Positions 51,283 through 59,829 of a DNA stretch of 64,000 nucleotides are shown piece by piece. The notes under the pieces were generated by a model. That model saw only the letters and a program-made list of their open reading frames with translations. It was not told the origin of the DNA and ran no database searches. Position 1 is the stretch's first letter. Each line of letters opens with the position of its first letter. A program made the translations under genes and the position numbers. The stretch is from positions 2,082,501 through 2,146,500 of the forward strand of contig NZ_CP019437.1 in NCBI RefSeq assembly GCF_001940525.2, written 5' to 3'. Source of the DNA: Thioclava nitratireducens (lineage in GTDB: Bacteria; Pseudomonadota; Alphaproteobacteria; Rhodobacterales; Rhodobacteraceae).

Positions 51283-51789
51283 TTAGATCAAGGCGTCAGG
51301 CGTAGCCTTGATCCGGGTCTCGCGGCCCATGAAATCCAACAGCAGCCAGACCCGTCTCTCGGCATCGACCCTTTCAACCGTCGCCACAAAATCCGCGAAC
51401 GGCCCGGTCGTCAGCGTGACCGCATCGCCGGGCGCGTAATCCGGCAGCGGCTGAACTTGATCTTGAGTATCGCAGCGCGCGCGCAGCGCCTTGATCATCG
51501 CGTCGGGCACCGGCGTCGGGCGACCTGCAAGCGCCACGAGCCGTGTTATCCCCTGCGTCCCGTTCACCGCGCCGAGATGCGCCGAGCCAGGTGTCTCGCG
51601 CAGGAAAAGATAGCCTGGAAAGAGCGGCGTACTGCGGGTCACAAATTTGCCCGACTGGCGGCGCGTCGTCTCGATCATCGGCAGGAAAACCTCGAACTTC
51701 TGGCGCGCCAGATTGCGCCGGGCGATGGCGGCGCTGTTGGGCTTGAACTGCGCCACATGCCACGCGCGGGCCGGGCTCTGATCGGTCAT
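51283..51789 (-). CDS. RfaH/NusG-like transcription antiterminator
   Basis: 168 residues from the ATG at 51789. The NGN domain starts RAWHVAQFKPNSAAIARRNL and includes KFEVFLPMIETTRRQSGKFV, TPLFPGYLFLRETPGSAHLG and GITRLVALAGRPTPVPDAMI. A KOW-like C-terminal part has YAPGDAVTLTTGPFADFVAT. This is the specialised NusG paralogue type (RfaH/UpxY) that modifies RNA polymerase for long surface-polysaccharide operons. Its position just upstream of, and divergent from, the EPS genes supports that role. Confidence 0.88.
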   Translation of the reverse strand: MTDQSPARAWHVAQFKPNSAAIARRNLARQKFEVFLPMIETTRRQSGKFVTRSTPLFPGYLFLRETPGSAHLGAVNGTQGITRLVALAGRPTPVPDAMIKALRARCDTQDQVQPLPDYAPGDAVTLTTGPFADFVATVERVDAERRVWLLLDFMGRETRIKATPDALI

Positions 51790-51910
51790 GGCTTGGGCCT
51801 TTTGTCCAACCGGGGTGTGCTTTGCTGACTGATGGATAGGGCCTGACAAGTCAATCTGACAAGGCGAATTCGTGCGTAAAGATGCGCGCCAAAGTGGTTC
51901 CGAGCGTCGT

Positions 51911-51923
51911 TAACGTAACGTTA
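51911..51923. promoter_or_regulatory. Inverted repeat between the RfaH-like and manC genes
   Basis: TAACGT-A-ACGTTA is a perfect 13-bp palindrome in the divergent intergenic region, 62 bp upstream of the manC start. Its right half extended (ACGTTAGG) recurs at 58456-58463 upstream of the wza-like operon. Confidence 0.4.
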
Positions 51924-51984
51924 GGAATGACCGTGCAAAGCTCCGACATGGCAGGAGAAACCTGCCGAGATGGGGAGGATGCAC

Positions 51985-53415
51985 ATGATCACTCCGGTTC
52001 TTCTAGCGGGCGGGTCGGGAACGCGTCTGTGGCCGCTGTCCCGGCGCAGCTATCCGAAGCAATTCGCCGAACTGACAGGGCCGGTAACACTGTTTCAAGC
52101 GACGGCAGAGCGGTTGTCGGGCGCGGGTTTCGCGCCGCCGCTGGTGCTCACACAATCCGACTTCCGCTTCATCGCGACCGAGCAGCTTGCCGCGGTCGGC
52201 ATTGATCCCGGCGCGGTGATGCTGGAGCCCGAGGGGCGCAACACCGCCCCCGCCATTCTCGCCGCGGCGCTCTGGCTCCGACGCGAGGCAGGGGAGGAGG
52301 CGCTGATGCTGGTCGCGCCCTCGGATCATGTCATCGCCGATGCGCAGGCGTTTCAGGAGGCGATCGCAGGCGCGGAGCTTGCGGCGCGGAGAGGGCGGTT
52401 GGTGACCTTTGGCATTACCCCCGACCGGGCCGAGACGGGGTATGGATATCTCGAACCTTCTCAGGAGTCAGGCGTCGGCGGCCCCGTGCCCCTGGTCCGG
52501 TTCATCGAAAAGCCCGATCTCGTACGGGCGCGCGCCCTCTATGAAAGCGGCGATTACCTATGGAATTCCGGTCTCTTTCTGTTTTCCGCGGGCGCGATCC
52601 TCGAAGCCGCGCGAACCCATGCGCCGAGCCTCCTCGCGCGCGTCGAGGCGGCATTCGCTGCCGCGCGCGCCGATCTGGGTTTTCTCCGACTCGACCCGGA
52701 TACCTGGGGGGATGCGCCCGACATCTCGATCGATTACGCGATCATGGAACGCGCGGGCTGCGTCTCCGTGATGCCGGTGCAGGCGGGCTGGTCGGATCTG
52801 GGCGACTGGGAGGCGGTGCGCCGCGCGGCCCCGGCTGCGCGTTCCGACGGGGTCGCGCTGTCGGGCGCTGCCACCGCGATCGATTGCCGCGACAGCCTGC
52901 TGCGCTCGGAAGATCCGCGGCTACAGATGGTCGGGATCGGGCTCGAGGACGTGATCGCGGTGGCGATGCCCGACGCGGTCCTCGTCGCGCATCGCTCGCG
53001 CGCGCAGGATGTGAAAGCGGCGGTTAACGCGCTCAAGGCCCGCGACGCTGCGCAGGCGACAGACTTCCCGCGCGATCACCGACCTTGGGGCGGGTTCGAG
53101 AGCCTCGTCACCGGCGATCGGTTTCAGGTGAAGCGGATCACGGTGAAGCCCGGCGCGGCGCTCAGTCTGCAAAGTCACCACCACCGGGCCGAGCATTGGA
53201 TCGTCGTTCAGGGCACCGCCCTCGTGACGCTGGGCAAGGAAGCGCGCCTCGTGACGGAAAACGAATCCGTCTACATTCCGATCGGCGAGACGCACCGGCT
53301 CGAAAACCCCGGAATGATGCCGATGGTTCTGATCGAAGTGCAGACCGGGGCCTATCTCGGGGAAGATGACATCATCCGCTACGAAGATGTCTACATGCGC
53401 GCAGTGGGCGAATAG
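51985..53415 (+). CDS. manC: Mannose-1-phosphate guanylyltransferase / mannose-6-phosphate isomerase (type II PMI)
   Basis: 476 residues from the ATG at 51985, behind GGGGAGG; an earlier in-frame ATG at 51970 lacks such spacing. The nucleotidyltransferase domain has LLAGGSGTRLWPLSRRSYPK, VGIDPGAVMLEPEGRNTAPA and RFIEKPD. The C-terminal cupin/isomerase region has RPWGGFESLVTGDRFQVKRI, KPGAALSLQSHHHRAEHWIV and YIPIGETHRLENPG. It makes GDP-mannose for the exopolysaccharide; the cupin may also carry phosphomannose isomerase activity. Confidence 0.95.
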   Translation: MITPVLLAGGSGTRLWPLSRRSYPKQFAELTGPVTLFQATAERLSGAGFAPPLVLTQSDFRFIATEQLAAVGIDPGAVMLEPEGRNTAPAILAAALWLRREAGEEALMLVAPSDHVIADAQAFQEAIAGAELAARRGRLVTFGITPDRAETGYGYLEPSQESGVGGPVPLVRFIEKPDLVRARALYESGDYLWNSGLFLFSAGAILEAARTHAPSLLARVEAAFAAARADLGFLRLDPDTWGDAPDISIDYAIMERAGCVSVMPVQAGWSDLGDWEAVRRAAPAARSDGVALSGAATAIDCRDSLLRSEDPRLQMVGIGLEDVIAVAMPDAVLVAHRSRAQDVKAAVNALKARDAAQATDFPRDHRPWGGFESLVTGDRFQVKRITVKPGAALSLQSHHHRAEHWIVVQGTALVTLGKEARLVTENESVYIPIGETHRLENPGMMPMVLIEVQTGAYLGEDDIIRYEDVYMRAVGE

Positions 53416-53424
53416 CACGTGCTC

Positions 53425-53441
53425 GGCGGCGGGTCGCCGCC
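53425..53441 (+). terminator. Hairpin after manC
   Basis: GGCGGCG and CGCCGCC pair around GGT, 10 bp after the manC stop; no T-run follows, so it is an attenuation or processing candidate. Confidence 0.4.
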
Positions 53442-53553
53442 CGGCAGTGCAAATCGGTGACAATTCCTTGGAAAAGCAGCAATTCGCGTTTCAGAGGAGT
53501 GCGACTCTCTGCTAGGTCTCCAATTGATTGTGACCGAGGCGGATTTTCCTGAC

Positions 53554-55668
53554 ATGTTGGCGCGCCCCTACCGCTCCCGTTTTCTCTTCTTTGCTATGGC
53601 GAGCAGTGCGCTCGCGGGTCTCGGCTTCGGCCCCGCCTGCGCGCAATCGGCCGACAGGGCCTGGGGCTATAACAGCTATGGCATCCCGGGGCTGATCGAC
53701 ATGCCCGTCGCGGGCAGTCGCGAGGATGCGGAACTTGGCTTCAATGTCTTCGCCTTCGCCGGACAGACGCGCGTCTCGGCCGCGTTCCAGATCACGCCGC
53801 GCCTGTCGGCTGGCTTCCGATATTCGACGATCAAGAACTACATGGGCGGCGGTACGCTCTACGATCGCAGCTTCTCGATCCAGTATCGGTTCCTCGACGA
53901 GGGGCGCTTCTGGCCTGCGATGGCGTTCGGCATCAACGACATGACCGGCACCGGGGTCTATTCCGGGGAATATGTCGTGGCGACCAAGTCGATCTCGCCG
54001 AAACTGCGCGCGACGGCGGGGATCGGTTGGGGGCGTCTTGGGTCGAATAACGGCTTCGACAATCCGCTGGGCGTGCTGAGCGATCACTTTAAGACACGCG
54101 GTGAACGCACCGGGGCGCAGGGCGGGACTTTCCAGCCACAGCAATGGTTTACCGGGGATGCGGCACTGTTTGCGGGCGTCGAATGGCAGGCGACGGACCG
54201 GCTGCGACTGATGGCGGAATATTCCTCCGACGCCTATACGCGCGAGGATGGTCCGACCTTCGATCGCAAATCCCCGGTCAACATCGCCGCGCAATACAAG
54301 ATCAACGATCAGGCCTCGATCACGGCGGGCTATCTCTACGGAACCGATTTTAGCGTGCAATTGAGCTACGCGCTGAACCCCAAGCACAACGCGCATCCGA
54401 GCGGGCTGAAAGATGCACCGCCGCCGGTCGTACCGCGCGCGGGCGTCGAGGCGGCGCAAAGCTGGACGAACGATCCGGCCTATCTGACGGCGAAGCTGCG
54501 CCCGGCCTTGGCGCAACAGGGACTGGTGCTGGAAGGTGCGAAGCTCAGCGGCTCCACCCTTGCGATCCAGATTCGCAACGACCGATACAACGCGCCGCCC
54601 GAAGCGCTCGGGCGCGCCGCGCGGGTGCTGAGCGCGCAGGCCCCTGCTATGGTCGATCGCTTCGCGATCACCCTGTCGGAAAATTCGCAGCCCGTCTCGA
54701 CCACGACAATACGTCGGGACGACCTCGAGGCCTATGAATTCCACCCCGTCGGCGGCGAACTGATGCGCGCCCATGCACAGATCGACGGCGCGCCCCCTCG
54801 GCTGCCGGTCGCGCCCGGCACCTACCCGCGCTTTTCCTGGGGTGTCGGCCCTTATTTGCTTCCGGGCCTGTTCGACCCGGACGATCCGTTGCGCGCCGAT
54901 CTGGGTGTAAGCGTGCAGGCACAATACGAGATCGCGCCAGGTCTGTTGCTGTCGGGGCGCGTGAACCAGAAGGTGATCGGCAATCTCGATCAGGCGAACC
55001 GGCCGTCGGATTCGGTGCTACCGCATGTGCGCTCGGATGCGTGGCTCTATTACAAGGGGTCGGGTCCGACGATTCCGGAACTGACGGGGGCCTATTTCTT
55101 CCGTCCGGGACGCGATCTCTTCGGGCGTGTGACCGCCGGCTATCTGGAGCCGATGTTCGCGGGTGTCTCGACCGAGCTTCTCTGGGCGCCGGAACACAGC
55201 CGCCTTGCTTTGGGGGCCGAGCTTAACCGGGTACGCCAGCGCGGCTACGACCAGCGCTTCGATCTGCGCGACTACGAGGTCACGACGGGCCATCTATCCG
55301 CTTATTATCAGTTCACCGACCAGTTCTATACGCAGCTCGATGTCGGCCGTTACCTCGCCGGCGACTGGGGCGCGACGCTGAGCTTCTCGCGCGTTTTCGA
55401 CAATGGCTGGAAAGTCGGGGTCTATGCGACGAAGACCGATGTGTCCTCGGAAGATTTCGGCGAGGGCTCGTTCGACAAGGGCTTCATGATCACCATCCCG
55501 CTGCACTGGGCGACCGGGCAGCCGACGAAGCAGCGCTATTCGACGGTGATCCAGCCGATCGTGCGCGACGGCGGGGCGCGGTTGGGTGTGGCCAACAGGC
55601 TTTACGGGATGGTGCGCGAAGATCAGCCCGCCTCCTTCGACGGAAATTGGGAGCGGTTCTGGCGATGA
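53554..55668 (+). CDS. YjbH-like exopolysaccharide outer-membrane protein
   Basis: 704 residues from the ATG at 53554; the frame also opens from a TTG at 53524. MLARPYRSRFLFFAMASSAL with LAGLGFGPACA is a signal peptide. GYNSYGIPGLIDMPVAGSRE with YSTIKNYMGGGTLYDRSFSI starts the DUF940/YjbH domain, a barrel-like protein of capsule and EPS export loci. The C-terminus YSTVIQPIVRDGGARLGVAN continues to a final RFWR. Works with YjbF/YjbE-like neighbours in secretion or display of the polymer, as in E. coli yjbEFGH. Its stop overlaps the next start by 4 bp. Confidence 0.88.
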   Translation: MLARPYRSRFLFFAMASSALAGLGFGPACAQSADRAWGYNSYGIPGLIDMPVAGSREDAELGFNVFAFAGQTRVSAAFQITPRLSAGFRYSTIKNYMGGGTLYDRSFSIQYRFLDEGRFWPAMAFGINDMTGTGVYSGEYVVATKSISPKLRATAGIGWGRLGSNNGFDNPLGVLSDHFKTRGERTGAQGGTFQPQQWFTGDAALFAGVEWQATDRLRLMAEYSSDAYTREDGPTFDRKSPVNIAAQYKINDQASITAGYLYGTDFSVQLSYALNPKHNAHPSGLKDAPPPVVPRAGVEAAQSWTNDPAYLTAKLRPALAQQGLVLEGAKLSGSTLAIQIRNDRYNAPPEALGRAARVLSAQAPAMVDRFAITLSENSQPVSTTTIRRDDLEAYEFHPVGGELMRAHAQIDGAPPRLPVAPGTYPRFSWGVGPYLLPGLFDPDDPLRADLGVSVQAQYEIAPGLLLSGRVNQKVIGNLDQANRPSDSVLPHVRSDAWLYYKGSGPTIPELTGAYFFRPGRDLFGRVTAGYLEPMFAGVSTELLWAPEHSRLALGAELNRVRQRGYDQRFDLRDYEVTTGHLSAYYQFTDQFYTQLDVGRYLAGDWGATLSFSRVFDNGWKVGVYATKTDVSSEDFGEGSFDKGFMITIPLHWATGQPTKQRYSTVIQPIVRDGGARLGVANRLYGMVREDQPASFDGNWERFWR

Positions 55669-56309
55669 GATCACTTGTTTTCGGCGCGGCGCTGCTGGCG
55701 GTCGCGGGCTGCGCGCAATTCGACAAACTGGGCAACACGATGACGCTTACGGGCAGCCATTCCGTGGGGCAGGGCGCGCCCGTGCAATCCGCAACGAATG
55801 GCGAAGGCGTGGGCGTGAAGGTGGTGACGCGAGCAGTTCCGAAGCACGGGCTCGAAGTTGTCATTCCGTCGCGCGACGCGAATGCGACCCTGTCTCTGGC
55901 CGGGCGGAATGGCACCGTCGAGACCTGGCGGTCCGGAGACGATATCACCGTGTCGGTCGATCGGGGCGTGGTGGTCGCGACCCGCGGCTTGGGCGAAGAT
56001 CTGATGGCGGCGGATTCGGGGCCGACGCTCGCCGCCCTTCGCAGCGCCAAGATGGACGCCTATCGCCGGACCTACCGCTTCCTTACGGCGGACAATCATG
56101 CGGACTATGTGTTGCTCGGCTGCAAGATGACTGCGGCTGGAAACGAAACCCTCGCAGGGCTAAAATTGTTGCGCCACGAAGAACAATGTCGCAATCCGAA
56201 GATGGCCATAACCAATATTTACTGGACCGATAAAACGGGACGGATCCAGGCCGGGCGGCAATGGGTTTCTCCAACTGTGGGGCAGATCGCGATCGGCGTG
56301 CTCGACTAA
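55665..56309 (+). CDS. YjbF-like lipoprotein
   Basis: 214 residues from the ATG at 55665 (overlapping the YjbH stop). MRSLVFGAALLAVAGC is a lipoprotein signal with lipobox LAVAGC, so the mature protein is lipid-anchored at Cys16. KVVTRAVPKHGLEVVIPSRD, MAADSGPTLAALRSAKMDAY and YVLLGCKMTAAGNETLAGLK match the YjbF/GfcB group, periplasmic lipoproteins of EPS loci. Acts with the YjbH-like barrel. No GfcC/YjbG-type gene is present here. Confidence 0.85.
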   Translation: MRSLVFGAALLAVAGCAQFDKLGNTMTLTGSHSVGQGAPVQSATNGEGVGVKVVTRAVPKHGLEVVIPSRDANATLSLAGRNGTVETWRSGDDITVSVDRGVVVATRGLGEDLMAADSGPTLAALRSAKMDAYRRTYRFLTADNHADYVLLGCKMTAAGNETLAGLKLLRHEEQCRNPKMAITNIYWTDKTGRIQAGRQWVSPTVGQIAIGVLD

Positions 56310-56361
56310 ACTGAATGGGCCTTGGGTATCAATTAACCCTATGGTTCACCAAAAGATTAAT

Positions 56362-56381
56362 GTAAGATAATAATGTCTTAC
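56362..56381. promoter_or_regulatory. Inverted repeat upstream of the YjbE-like gene
   Basis: GTAAGA and TCTTAC flank an 8-base A/T spacer (TAATAATG) 27 bp upstream of the ATG at 56408. This could be an operator of a separate promoter for the small secreted protein. Confidence 0.45.
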
Positions 56382-56407
56382 CTATCCCAACCTGATCGGA
56401 GGTTTCG

Positions 56408-56737
56408 ATGACGAAGTTCTTTACGGGTGCCGTTGTAGTGGCAGCCACTCTTGCTGGTGCCCTTCCGGGCGCGGCCCAGAACCTGCAAGCGCCGGCCAAT
56501 CTTAGCCACGACGCGCTCGTTGCCTGGGCAAAAGCGAATAATGTTTGCGACACGGCTGTGGTCGACGCTGTGTACAATAATAAAGGTGAGGCCGTGGTAT
56601 CCTGCACGGCGGCGGCGAATAGCAACCTCGGCGGTGCGACCCCGGTCGTTGCGGTGATCGTTGGCGTCGGCCTCGCGGCAGCTGCTATGGGCAGCGGCGG
56701 CACTAACGGGACCAACGGAACCAACGGCACCAACTGA
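56408..56737 (+). CDS. YjbE-like small secreted protein with TNG repeats
   Basis: 109 residues. MTKFFTGAVVVAATLAGALP plus GAAQ is a signal peptide. The middle part has two Cys (NNVCDTAVVD; AVVSCTAAAN), then a glycine/alanine-rich helix VVAVIVGVGLAAAAMG and a C-terminal run GTNGTNGTNGTN. E. coli YjbE has the same plan: signal, Ala/Gly-rich body and Gly/Thr tail. It is probably exported with the exopolysaccharide; function unknown. Own upstream inverted repeat and terminator suggest separate control. Confidence 0.65.
   Translation: MTKFFTGAVVVAATLAGALPGAAQNLQAPANLSHDALVAWAKANNVCDTAVVDAVYNNKGEAVVSCTAAANSNLGGATPVVAVIVGVGLAAAAMGSGGTNGTNGTNGTN
56702..56734 (+). repeat. 9-bp tandem repeat coding Thr-Asn-Gly
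   Basis: Near four copies of ACCAACGG(N) encode TNGTNGTNGTN at the end of the YjbE-like protein; such runs can change length by slippage. Confidence 0.7.
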
Positions 56738-56760
56738 TCCGCGCGATCCGCGATCTTTCG

Positions 56761-56789
56761 AAAGGCCTCGCTTGAAGCGGGGCCTTTTT
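56761..56789 (+). terminator. Terminator of the YjbE-like gene
   Basis: AAAGGCCTCGCTT pairs with AAGCGGGGCCTTT with a small mismatch, followed by TTTTTGATT. Confidence 0.85.
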
Positions 56790-57199
56790 GATTCCGCCTA
56801 ACCACAGGGGAACGCTGCAAAACTATCCAAATCGACAGTGCTCCAGGCCTTACAAATGCGCACTGATTCGCTCGAGTTATGATATGACAATCATAAGACG
56901 GGTGTTTGAGTGTTGGGGTAGGAGCCGATGTTGACAGGACTCGCGATTTTTCCTCTCGCGTCCTTGGTGTGGATGATGCTCTGGGAGAGCATTGCGCCTG
57001 TGCAGGATGAAGCACCGTATCGCGAGGTGGCCAATTAGGGAATCGCTTGGGCCGATCTGGGCCCGGGCAAGGTGGTGACGAGCGCCGATCCGCGCAGGAT
57101 AGGTAAGACTCGACGCGCCGGTCGGCGCTCGGCTCCACCGCTTGGAATACGCCGGGCGAAGACACGCGGATTCCAAGGTGATGCGCGTGAGCTCTCGCG
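56790..57199. other. Intergenic stretch with one small frame
   Basis: About 410 bp between the YjbE-like terminator and the WecA-like gene. It contains the 36-codon frame listed at 56928-57038. The remainder shows no domain-bearing frame or RNA gene that I can support. Confidence 0.4.
56928..57038 (+). CDS. Possible 36-residue single-helix membrane protein
   Basis: ATG at 56928 preceded by GTAGGAGCC, to TAG at 57038. MLTGLAIFPLASLVWMMLWE is a membrane-helix-like start, followed by a short polar tail (SIAPVQDEAPYREVAN). The good ribosome site and amphipathic layout make it plausible; no family is known. It may belong to the exopolysaccharide region. Confidence 0.4.
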   Translation: MLTGLAIFPLASLVWMMLWESIAPVQDEAPYREVAN

Positions 57200-58303
57200 T
57201 TACATATCGATCCGTGCGCGGCGCGCGGTCGCCATTGCACGACGAAGCTTGCTGCCAAGCGCGACGCGACGATAGATCAGCATGTAGCAGACAAAAACCA
57301 CGCCGACCCCCGCGCCGAGGGATCCGGGTGAAGTCGCGCTGATCACGGTGATGGAGCACGCGATCAGGCTCAGTGACCAGAGAACAACCGAGGTGATCGG
57401 ATTGCGCATCTCCGGATGTCCGAGCGCTTCGGCAATTCGCTTCGCACGGCTGCGATAGACGAGGCTGTGCAGGTGCAGCCGATCCGCCGCGCCGGGATGG
57501 GTTCCGTCGCGCTTCAGCCTGCGGCGAATCGAGACGACCGTCTCGATCCACGGATAGGCGAGCGCGAGCACGGCGATCAGCGGTGAAATCTCGGGATTGC
57601 GGGCGGGCAAGACGATGCCGATCACGGCGAGTACGAACCCTGTCGCATAGGCCCCGGCGTCCCCGTAAAACAGCTTTCCGGCCGGAAAATTCATCACGAA
57701 GAATCCCGCGATCGAGCCGATCATCAGCAGGCAGATCGCCAAGATCGGCCCGTCATTGGTTTGCTCGGCGATAACCGCGAAAGCAGAAAAGACGATGATC
57801 GCGCTGCCGGAGGCGAGCCCGTTCACCCCGTCGATGATGTTGAGCGAATTGGCGATCCCGCCGATAGCGATGGCGCTGAGTGCGATCCCGAACGCCGGGT
57901 AGCGCAGCAGGTAATCGAGCCCGGGGATATCCGCGCGTTCAATGTGGTAGCCGGACACGAGGCAAAAAATCAGCCCCGCACATACGGTAGCGAGCAGGCG
58001 CCACTTGGCGGAGACTTTCTTGGTGATGTCCTCGATCGCCCCGGAGCCGAAAGCAGGGCTCGCGCAGAGGCAGATCGTCCACCACAGCGCCTGTGTCTGC
58101 GCATCCAAAGTCAGACCCGCAACCAACGCACCTGACAGAAGGGCAAAGCCGCCGATCCGCGGGGTCGGGGCCGCGTGGATTTTCTGGATGCCGTGATCGC
58201 CGTCGAGCGTGAGCTTGCCATGAAAACTCTTTGTTGCAACGATGAGGGCCGCCATCAGGAACGATGCCAGGAAAGCCGTCACAACATATTCAAGGCCAAT
58301 CAT
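57200..58303 (-). CDS. WecA/MraY-type undecaprenyl-phosphate sugar-phosphate transferase
   Basis: 367 residues with about eleven membrane helices. Signatures: KIHAAPTPRIGGFALLSGAL (first cytoplasmic loop), NIIDGVNGLASGSAIIVFSA (DGxNGLA motif) and NFPAGKLFYGDAGAYATGFV (GDAGA, close to the family's GDAGS). The C-terminal loop RLKRDGTHPGAADRLHLHSL with the HIHH-like His cluster is typical. It starts the lipid-linked repeat unit by attaching a sugar-1-phosphate to undecaprenyl phosphate in the inner membrane. Divergent from the Wza-like gene. Confidence 0.92.
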   Translation of the reverse strand: MIGLEYVVTAFLASFLMAALIVATKSFHGKLTLDGDHGIQKIHAAPTPRIGGFALLSGALVAGLTLDAQTQALWWTICLCASPAFGSGAIEDITKKVSAKWRLLATVCAGLIFCLVSGYHIERADIPGLDYLLRYPAFGIALSAIAIGGIANSLNIIDGVNGLASGSAIIVFSAFAVIAEQTNDGPILAICLLMIGSIAGFFVMNFPAGKLFYGDAGAYATGFVLAVIGIVLPARNPEISPLIAVLALAYPWIETVVSIRRRLKRDGTHPGAADRLHLHSLVYRSRAKRIAEALGHPEMRNPITSVVLWSLSLIACSITVISATSPGSLGAGVGVVFVCYMLIYRRVALGSKLRRAMATARRARIDM

Positions 58304-58740
58304 ACACTGCCCTCTTGCATGAAAAAAAATTAGCGCGGCGGTAGATGTTAATATTCCGCTAACGCGTCATCGTAAAAAATATCGCTAATCGTACGGATAC
58401 TCTTGCTCGACAGGGATACTTAACTTTTTTCCGGAGGGTCAACGGCTTTTGACTCACGTTAGGCGAAAAACGTCAGAAAACTTCACTCATCTGTTCGCGA
58501 CCAATGAGTATGAGCTCCTGTCGCGCGTATGCTCACACGATCGGGGCGGAGTTCACGCGGTTCCAGCGGGTGGGGGCTCGCCGTCAGGTTGAGTGATTTG
58601 AGACAGAATCGCGCCTCGACGCGATTGGACGGTTGAAAACGGCGACAGCTTGTCTATTCAGAGGCGCTAGACGAAACCCGGTCCCGACCGCATGGCCGGA
58701 ACGGATCAGAAGCTTGGATTAAGAGGCTCAGGAGGGCACG
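58304..58740. promoter_or_regulatory. Divergent A/T-rich control region between the WecA-like and wza-like genes
   Basis: 437 bp with A/T-rich tracts, no gene. On the + strand GGCGGTAG (58337-58344) equals the core of the E. coli ops element recognised by RfaH, about 400 bp upstream of the wza-like gene. ACGTTAGG (58456-58463) repeats half of the palindrome near manC. Promoters for both operons should lie here, but I cannot fix them. Confidence 0.45.
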
Positions 58741-59826
58741 ATGGGGGCAGTGACGAGGATTTTTGTGGCGCTCTGCGCGTCGCTCTTTTTGGCCTCCTGC
58801 GACACGTCGACCACCAATTTCCCGGTAAATACCCGTAACGTCAGTTCCGTCGAGGATCCGGCAGCGGGCGATGTCGCGATTGTGCGGCTGAGCCTCGCCA
58901 ACGTCTCCACCTTCGGCGCGCCCTCCGATCTGAGCGGCGGGCGCACGACCCTGCCTTCGAATGGCTATTGGAACTACCGCATCGGGCCGGGCGATCTGCT
59001 CGATATCGTCGTCTACGAACATCCCGAACTGACCTCGCCCGCAGGCTCGACCCGGACGCCCGCCGAGGGCGGTCTTCGCGTCAATTCGGACGGAACCTTC
59101 TACTATCCCTACGTCGGCAACGTGCGCGCCGCGGGCCGGACGCCCGAACAGGTGCGTGCCGATCTCTCGCGTAAGCTGAAGGAGTTCATCCCCTCGCCGC
59201 AGGTTTCGGTGCGCGTGGTGGGCTACAACTCGCAGACCGTGTCGGTCACCGGCGAGGTCGGCAAGCCTGCGCGGATCCCGCTGACCTCCAAATCGCTCAC
59301 GCTGCTCGATGCGATCAACGAGGCGGGTGGTCTGAACGATGCCGCCGATGCGCGTCGGGTTCTTGTGCGCCGCGGCGGGCGCAGCTACGCGGTGGACTTG
59401 CAGGCCTTCCTCAATCAGGGGATCGCCTCCAACAACCCGGTACTGCGCAATGGCGATGTCGTCTCGGTGCAGCGCGCGACGAAGCTGGAAGCCTATCTGC
59501 TGGGGCAGTTGGTGAAGCCCGGTCCGATCGACCTGACCAAGGACGACGTGAGCCTCACCGAAGCCGTCACCGCTGTCGGCGGATTGAACACCAATCAGGC
59601 CGATGCGCGCGGCGTCTTCGTGTTCCGTGACACGCCGAGCGGCGTGGTGGTGTTCCAGCTTGATACGTCGAGCGCAGCGGCCTTTGTCGTAGGCACGAAA
59701 TTCTTCCTGCACCCGCAGGACGTCGTCTATGTCACGACCGCGCCGGTCGCGAAATGGAACCGTGTGGTCTCCAACATCCTGCCGACGCTGAGCACCGCTC
59801 GCGCGGCCTCCGCACTGGCGAACTGA
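58741..59826 (+). CDS. Wza-like polysaccharide export lipoprotein
   Basis: 361 residues from the ATG at 58741 behind GGAGGGCACG. RIFVALCASLFLASC is a lipoprotein signal (lipobox LASC). YRIGPGDLLDIVVYEHPELT starts the Poly_export domain; two SLBB domains follow (SVTGEVGKPARIPLTSKSLT; YLLGQLVKPGPIDLTKDDVS). Forms the outer-membrane channel for exopolysaccharide with the Wzc-like kinase. First gene of a three-gene export set. Confidence 0.93.
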   Translation: MGAVTRIFVALCASLFLASCDTSTTNFPVNTRNVSSVEDPAAGDVAIVRLSLANVSTFGAPSDLSGGRTTLPSNGYWNYRIGPGDLLDIVVYEHPELTSPAGSTRTPAEGGLRVNSDGTFYYPYVGNVRAAGRTPEQVRADLSRKLKEFIPSPQVSVRVVGYNSQTVSVTGEVGKPARIPLTSKSLTLLDAINEAGGLNDAADARRVLVRRGGRSYAVDLQAFLNQGIASNNPVLRNGDVVSVQRATKLEAYLLGQLVKPGPIDLTKDDVSLTEAVTAVGGLNTNQADARGVFVFRDTPSGVVVFQLDTSSAAAFVVGTKFFLHPQDVVYVTTAPVAKWNRVVSNILPTLSTARAASALAN

Positions 59827-59829
59827 GCG

